Positions 5,691-8,544 of a stretch of DNA of 8,544 nt are shown here, one piece after another (position 1 is the stretch's first letter; every line of letters starts with the position of its first letter). The stretch comes from Actinomycetota bacterium (GTDB lineage Bacteria > Actinomycetota > Acidimicrobiia > Acidimicrobiales > Ilumatobacteraceae): positions 1 to 8,544 of the forward strand of contig WLKU01000054.1 of assembly GCA_009701105.1 (NCBI GenBank), in the 5' to 3' direction. Both the position numbers and the translations under genes were made by a program. The notes beneath the pieces were generated by a model that searched no databases, had not been told where the DNA came from, and was given only the letters and a program-made list of their open reading frames with translations.

Positions 5691-6809
5691 GTGACGACAA
5701 ACACTGGATCTGCCATGCCGAAATGGGTGCCTCGTACAATTGTGGTTTTTTGGCTTGGCTTTTTGGGCGCATTAGTTGCGCGTGAATTATTCCACCAGTT
5801 GTCAAGCTTTGTATTGCTGTTATTGGTCTCCATGTTTCTGGCTCTCGCGATTGAGCCTGGTGTCAATCGGTTGGCACGACGCGGATGGCGTAGGGGGAGC
5901 GGAACAGCTCTGATTTTGTTTGGTGTGCTTGCATTTAGCGTTTTATTTATTGGAGCAATCGGCACGCTGGTGGGTAGTCAGGTTGCCGATGTGCTCACCA
6001 ACAGCAAAACGTATGTCAATGACACGGTCGACTTTGTCAACAGCACGTTCAACACCCATATTGACCCAGCAGAAGTGAACGCTTCGATCGCAAAGCCAGA
6101 TGGCCCAGTGCAGACCTTTATTAATAATCAGCGTGGCAGAGCCATCAGTTTGTCGACAAGTGCGCTTGGTGTTTTGTTTCAACTGTTGTCGGTGTCGTTG
6201 TTTACTTTTTATCTCGTTGCAGATGGACCAAAGATGCGCCGCGCAATTTGCAGCAGGTTGCCAGAAGCAAAACAACGCACCGTACTAAAGACATGGGACT
6301 TAGCAATTGAAAAAACAGGTGGGTACCTGTATTCACGTGCATTACTTGCATTGATCTCGGCGTTCTTCCACTGGATCGCATTTCAGGCAATTGGCACACC
6401 TGCTCCAGTGGCGATGGCGTTGTGGGTTGGCATCGTTTCGCAATTCTTGCCAGTTGTCGGTACGTACTTGGCTGGTGTATTGCCGCTATTGCTGACATTC
6501 CTTGACTCACCACTGAAAGCATTGTTTGTGGTTGGTTTCATCTTGGTGTATCAACAACTCGAAAACTATTTGTTTGCACCGCGTATTACTGCGCGCACAC
6601 TAAAAGTGCACGCGGCAATTGCTTTTGGTGCAGCAATGTTGGGTGGAGCAGTGCTTGGTCCACTTGGCGCAGTGATAGCACTGCCAGCTTCAGCAATGAT
6701 TCAGGCACTCGCAAGCAGCTGGGGTACACGCCATGATGTCATTGATGATGAACTAGTGCGCGTTGTTGAAAAACCTGTTCGCCAAAAGCGAGCACGTAAA
6801 AGGAGCTAG
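5691..6809 (+). CDS. AI-2E/PerM family membrane transporter
   Basis: A 372-residue integral membrane protein of the AI-2E exporter (PerM/YdiK/TqsA) family. Members move varied small molecules or ions; autoinducer-2 export is shown for only a few, so the substrate is open. Hydrophobic segments lie at about 16-33, 38-55, 72-97, 155-176, 217-233, 239-270, 276-297 and 307-337. Between the third and fourth is the soluble, helical extracytoplasmic insert (about 98-154) usual for the family. Signature stretches are EPGVNRLARRGWRR (55-68), YLVADGPKMRR (174-184), QFLPVVGTYLAG (251-262) and QQLENYLFAPRI (288-299). The C-terminus (360-372) is strongly basic (KPVRQKRARKRS). The GTG at 5691 is preferred because of its -10-like box; ATG 5715 is the alternative. 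The stop is 6 bp from that of the convergent receiver gene. Confidence 0.92.
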   Translation: MTTNTGSAMPKWVPRTIVVFWLGFLGALVARELFHQLSSFVLLLLVSMFLALAIEPGVNRLARRGWRRGSGTALILFGVLAFSVLFIGAIGTLVGSQVADVLTNSKTYVNDTVDFVNSTFNTHIDPAEVNASIAKPDGPVQTFINNQRGRAISLSTSALGVLFQLLSVSLFTFYLVADGPKMRRAICSRLPEAKQRTVLKTWDLAIEKTGGYLYSRALLALISAFFHWIAFQAIGTPAPVAMALWVGIVSQFLPVVGTYLAGVLPLLLTFLDSPLKALFVVGFILVYQQLENYLFAPRITARTLKVHAAIAFGAAMLGGAVLGPLGAVIALPASAMIQALASSWGTRHDVIDDELVRVVEKPVRQKRARKRS

Positions 6810-6815
6810 GACGTT

Positions 6816-7220
6816 TTAGGCGTTGGCGGCGAGTACTTCGCCGTCATGCCAAGATTCGCCACTAGCAACTGCATTCGCTGCACGCTGCAAACGAAGTGCA
6901 TCCAGTGGCTTGATGATCCAACCATTTGCGCCACTGCGTCGAGCCAAATGAACATCTGCTTTTCGATCGAGAAGCATCAACACCGGAACATGCGGAATGC
7001 GATGGTCGCTGTGGTCGAGTCGAAGATTCATTGTGACCGCCATTGCCCCCATTGATCCGATTTGCAAGTCGAGAACTGCCAGATCGGGTGTGCGAGTTGC
7101 AATGGCCTCTGGCACATCACGACCATTGCGGCAAACGGTAAATGACGTGTCGGGCGAGCCAAGTGCTGCAAGAACTTCGTCAAGAACCCATTGAGCGTCT
7201 GTAGCCAGCAAGATATGCAC
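6816..7220 (-). CDS. Stand-alone response-regulator receiver protein with atypical active site
   Basis: A 134-residue receiver (CheY-like) domain without an output domain. D51 in PDLAVLDLQIG is the expected phosphorylation site, and K104-P105 in WIIKPLD is the conserved lysine loop. Two other positions are unusual. The acidic pair after the first strand reads T7-D8 instead of D-D, and the switch Thr/Ser is replaced by Leu (VPVLMLLDR, L84). Phosphorylation may be weak or altered. Residues 119-134 form a short tail. The frame is open to 7355, but the longer form would cover the NfeD Shine-Dalgarno site and start. GTG at 7220 opens directly into the first strand (VHILLATDAQ) and has a TAAGAT box 7 nt upstream. 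No histidine kinase is in the window. It is divergent from nfeD, with a 92-bp gap. Confidence 0.85.
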   Translation of the reverse strand: MHILLATDAQWVLDEVLAALGSPDTSFTVCRNGRDVPEAIATRTPDLAVLDLQIGSMGAMAVTMNLRLDHSDHRIPHVPVLMLLDRKADVHLARRSGANGWIIKPLDALRLQRAANAVASGESWHDGEVLAANA

Positions 7221-7227
7221 GTCAGGA

Positions 7228-7233
7228 ATCTTA
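7228..7233 (-). promoter_or_regulatory. -10-like box for the receiver-domain gene
   Basis: TAAGAT on the minus strand, 7 nt before the GTG at 7220. It matches TATAAT at 4 of 6 positions. A TTACGG sequence lies 16 nt further upstream as a very weak -35 candidate. It fits the leaderless layout seen at other genes and decides the short start. Confidence 0.4.
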
Positions 7234-7256
7234 GCGTTTGATGCAGATACCGTAAG

Positions 7257-7284
7257 TTGTTCGGAAGTACTTGTTGTGTAATAA
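7257..7284 (+). promoter_or_regulatory. Possible promoter of the NfeD gene
   Basis: TTGTTC (7257-7262) and TAATAA (7279-7284) are separated by 16 nt in the AT-rich part of the divergent gap. Transcription would begin about 20-25 nt before the TTG start, leaving room for the Shine-Dalgarno sequence. Both hexamers are imperfect, and other registers in this AT-rich stretch are possible. Confidence 0.3.
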
Positions 7285-7302
7285 ATGATAAAAATAACCC
7301 CC

Positions 7303-7307
7303 GGAGG
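7303..7307 (+). promoter_or_regulatory. Strong Shine-Dalgarno site fixing the TTG start of NfeD
   Basis: GGAGG with a 5-nt spacer to the TTG at 7313. The next in-frame ATG (7382) would delete the hydrophobic core of the signal peptide and has no such site. This is the decisive evidence for the TTG start. Confidence 0.8.
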
Positions 7308-7312
7308 ATCAG

Positions 7313-8544
7313 TTGCTGAAGTTTTCGAAAACGGTGCGTGTTGGCGCAGTTGCACTGATCATTGGGGCAGCAGGGTTGTCCATGAACGCGGGCGCATCTG
7401 CGGAGTCGACGCCGACTGCCGAGCAACTAGCACCAGTTGACATTGTGGCCGTCAGTGGTCTGCTTGACGATGTAGTTGTTGCAGAGATTGAAACCGCAAT
7501 TGATAGATCGACAACCAATGGGGCACAAGCGATTGTGTTGCAAGTGAATTCACGTGGCGCAGTGGTATCTCGTGAGCGCATGGCAAAGGTTCTAGAAAAG
7601 ATTTCGTCTGCAGCAATTCCTGTTGCAGTGTGGGTTGGCCCCACTGGTGCACGTGCATATGGACTGTCGGCGCAAATGCTTACGGTTGCCGACGTGACAG
7701 CGATGGCGCCTGGCGCACGAATTGGTTTTAGTGGAGATTTGTTGAGTGTTAGTGGAACGCCAGTGAGTTTTGGATCTGCTGACGCTCAGTTGAAAAACTC
7801 GAGCGTCGGTTTTAGCGATGCACGCAAACTTGGTGTGCTCAAAAATGTTGGTACCGACGAAGGCGTGCCCGTTGTGCGCAACATGTTGTATGCGCTAGAT
7901 GGTTTAACAATTGATGGCCAAACACTTGACACAGTTGTTGAGTCGCTTGACTCAACTGGTCTTGTGGTTCGCGACGCTACAACTGCTCGATTTTTTAAAC
8001 TAGGTGTGGTTGGGCAGCTGATGCACACGGTTGCAAGCCCTCCTGTTGCGTACTTGTTGTTTGCCATTGGTTTGTCACTTTTGATTTTTGAGTTTTTTAC
8101 AGCAGGTATTGGCATTGCGGGGTTTGTAGGCGCAGTGTGTTTGGTGCTCGGCGTGTACGGACTGGCTGCGTTGCCAGTGCACTTGTGGGCTGTTGCACTG
8201 ATCGTGCTTTCGGTGTTTGCCTTCGCAGTTGATGTGCAAGTTGGTGTGCCTCGGTTGTGGACAGGCATTGGTCTCGGATTATTTACGATTGCCTCATTAA
8301 CGCTGTATCAACCAATTGATGGAAGCTCGATGCGCATGTCGTGGCTCACACTTGTATGCGGTATTGCAATGATGGCGCTCGCCTTTATTGTGGGCATGCC
8401 GTCGATGGTGCGCACTCGTTTTGCAACACCGACAATTGGTCGCGAATGGATGATTGGCATGGAAGGTATTGCACAATCTGATATCTCGCCTGAAGGAATC
8501 GTGATTGTGCAGAGTGCGCAATGGCACGCTCGCACTAATCGTTC
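7313..8544 (+). CDS. nfeD: Long-form NfeD membrane protein with degenerate ClpP-like domain, 3' end beyond the window
   Basis: 410 complete codons are visible and the frame is still open at the window edge. Order of parts: signal peptide 1-30 (KTVR, hydrophobic 10-23, ASA just before E31); ClpP-like serine-protease-type domain about 41-235; membrane helices about 243-263, 265-288, 289-306, 314-333 and 343-362; then the start of the NfeD OB-fold domain (GMEGIAQSDISPEGIVIV, 382-399). Long NfeD proteins are membrane-bound and act with SPFH/stomatin partners in membrane quality control. In active relatives the block GARAAS carries the nucleophilic serine. Here it reads GARAYG, so that serine is G117, and the lysine-bearing helix between FSGD (139-142) and SDARKLGVL (168-176) is almost absent. 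The domain is therefore probably a pseudoprotease. The gene has a strong Shine-Dalgarno site and a TTG start, and no stomatin gene is visible in the window. Confidence 0.85.
   Translation, partial: MLKFSKTVRVGAVALIIGAAGLSMNAGASAESTPTAEQLAPVDIVAVSGLLDDVVVAEIETAIDRSTTNGAQAIVLQVNSRGAVVSRERMAKVLEKISSAAIPVAVWVGPTGARAYGLSAQMLTVADVTAMAPGARIGFSGDLLSVSGTPVSFGSADAQLKNSSVGFSDARKLGVLKNVGTDEGVPVVRNMLYALDGLTIDGQTLDTVVESLDSTGLVVRDATTARFFKLGVVGQLMHTVASPPVAYLLFAIGLSLLIFEFFTAGIGIAGFVGAVCLVLGVYGLAALPVHLWAVALIVLSVFAFAVDVQVGVPRLWTGIGLGLFTIASLTLYQPIDGSSMRMSWLTLVCGIAMMALAFIVGMPSMVRTRFATPTIGREWMIGMEGIAQSDISPEGIVIVQSAQWHARTNR

Noticed and set aside
5715..6809. ATG at 5715 as start of the AI-2E family gene
   Set aside because: No Shine-Dalgarno sequence or -10-like box at the right distance; GTG at 5691 has a TAATGT box 6 nt upstream. 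It remains a possible alternative start.
7221..7355. 45-codon N-terminal extension of the receiver gene
   Set aside because: It would run across the nfeD start, Shine-Dalgarno site and AT-rich divergent gap, adds no receiver-fold sequence, and the GTG at 7220 has a well-placed -10-like box.
7786..8268. 160-codon minus-strand open frame opposite nfeD
   Set aside because: Low-complexity Thr/Ser/Pro-rich translation with no recognisable domain, fully covered by the NfeD frame, whose membrane and NfeD-domain sequence is clear.

Overview
This is a chromosomal segment of about 50% GC with densely packed, short-spaced genes. It probably comes from a member of the Acidimicrobiia (Actinobacteriota), of the freshwater Ilumatobacteraceae kind. 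The inference rests on the protein styles seen: a BI-1/YccA protein with a long N-terminal tail, a zinc-less DksA/TraR-like small protein, an AlkX/YcaQ-type winged-helix protein, an MpaB/DUF2236 protein, a stand-alone receiver protein divergent from NfeD, and a collagen-like protein ending in a DUF1566/Lcl domain. The promoter layout also fits: many start codons lie 6-8 nt behind a TANNNT box with no Shine-Dalgarno sequence, as expected for leaderless actinobacterial transcripts. No rRNA, tRNA, CRISPR array, transposase or phage gene was seen.

Layout. 66-896 (+) is a seven-helix BI-1/YccA membrane protein. It meets tail to tail, with overlapping stop codons, a 59-residue DksA/TraR-like protein (1072-893, -). 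Divergent from that is a cyclophilin-type peptidyl-prolyl isomerase (1122-1649, +), followed after 6 nt by an AlkX/YcaQ-family DNA glycosylase-like gene (1656-2819, +). The 108-bp gap 2820-2927 holds a G10 run and two small hairpins. It leads into an exported collagen-like/Lcl protein (2928-3890, +). A class I glutamine amidotransferase (3980-4735, +) then overlaps by 37 bp, tail to tail, an MpaB-like haem oxygenase family gene (5628-4699, -). Divergent from that is an AI-2E/PerM-family transporter (5691-6809, +), which converges on a stand-alone receiver-domain protein (7220-6816, -). Divergent from the receiver is a long-form NfeD protein (7313 to beyond 8544, +) that starts at TTG and runs off the window.

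Most genes look like unrelated housekeeping functions arranged as divergent and convergent pairs. I see one possible two-gene operon (isomerase plus glycosylase-like gene).

The most interesting locus is the collagen-like/Lcl gene, which stacks three possible sources of variability. These are a G10 tract upstream, ten perfect copies of a 9-bp repeat encoding Gly-Val-Ala, and a 3' block of 33 codons in which third-position GC jumps to 29/33 and 19 codons end in C. The C-terminal block looks like the variable region of a diversity-generating retroelement target, but no reverse transcriptase or template repeat lies in the window. Two lesser points are an NfeD whose protease active site looks lost, and a DksA/TraR-like protein that has lost all zinc-binding cysteines.
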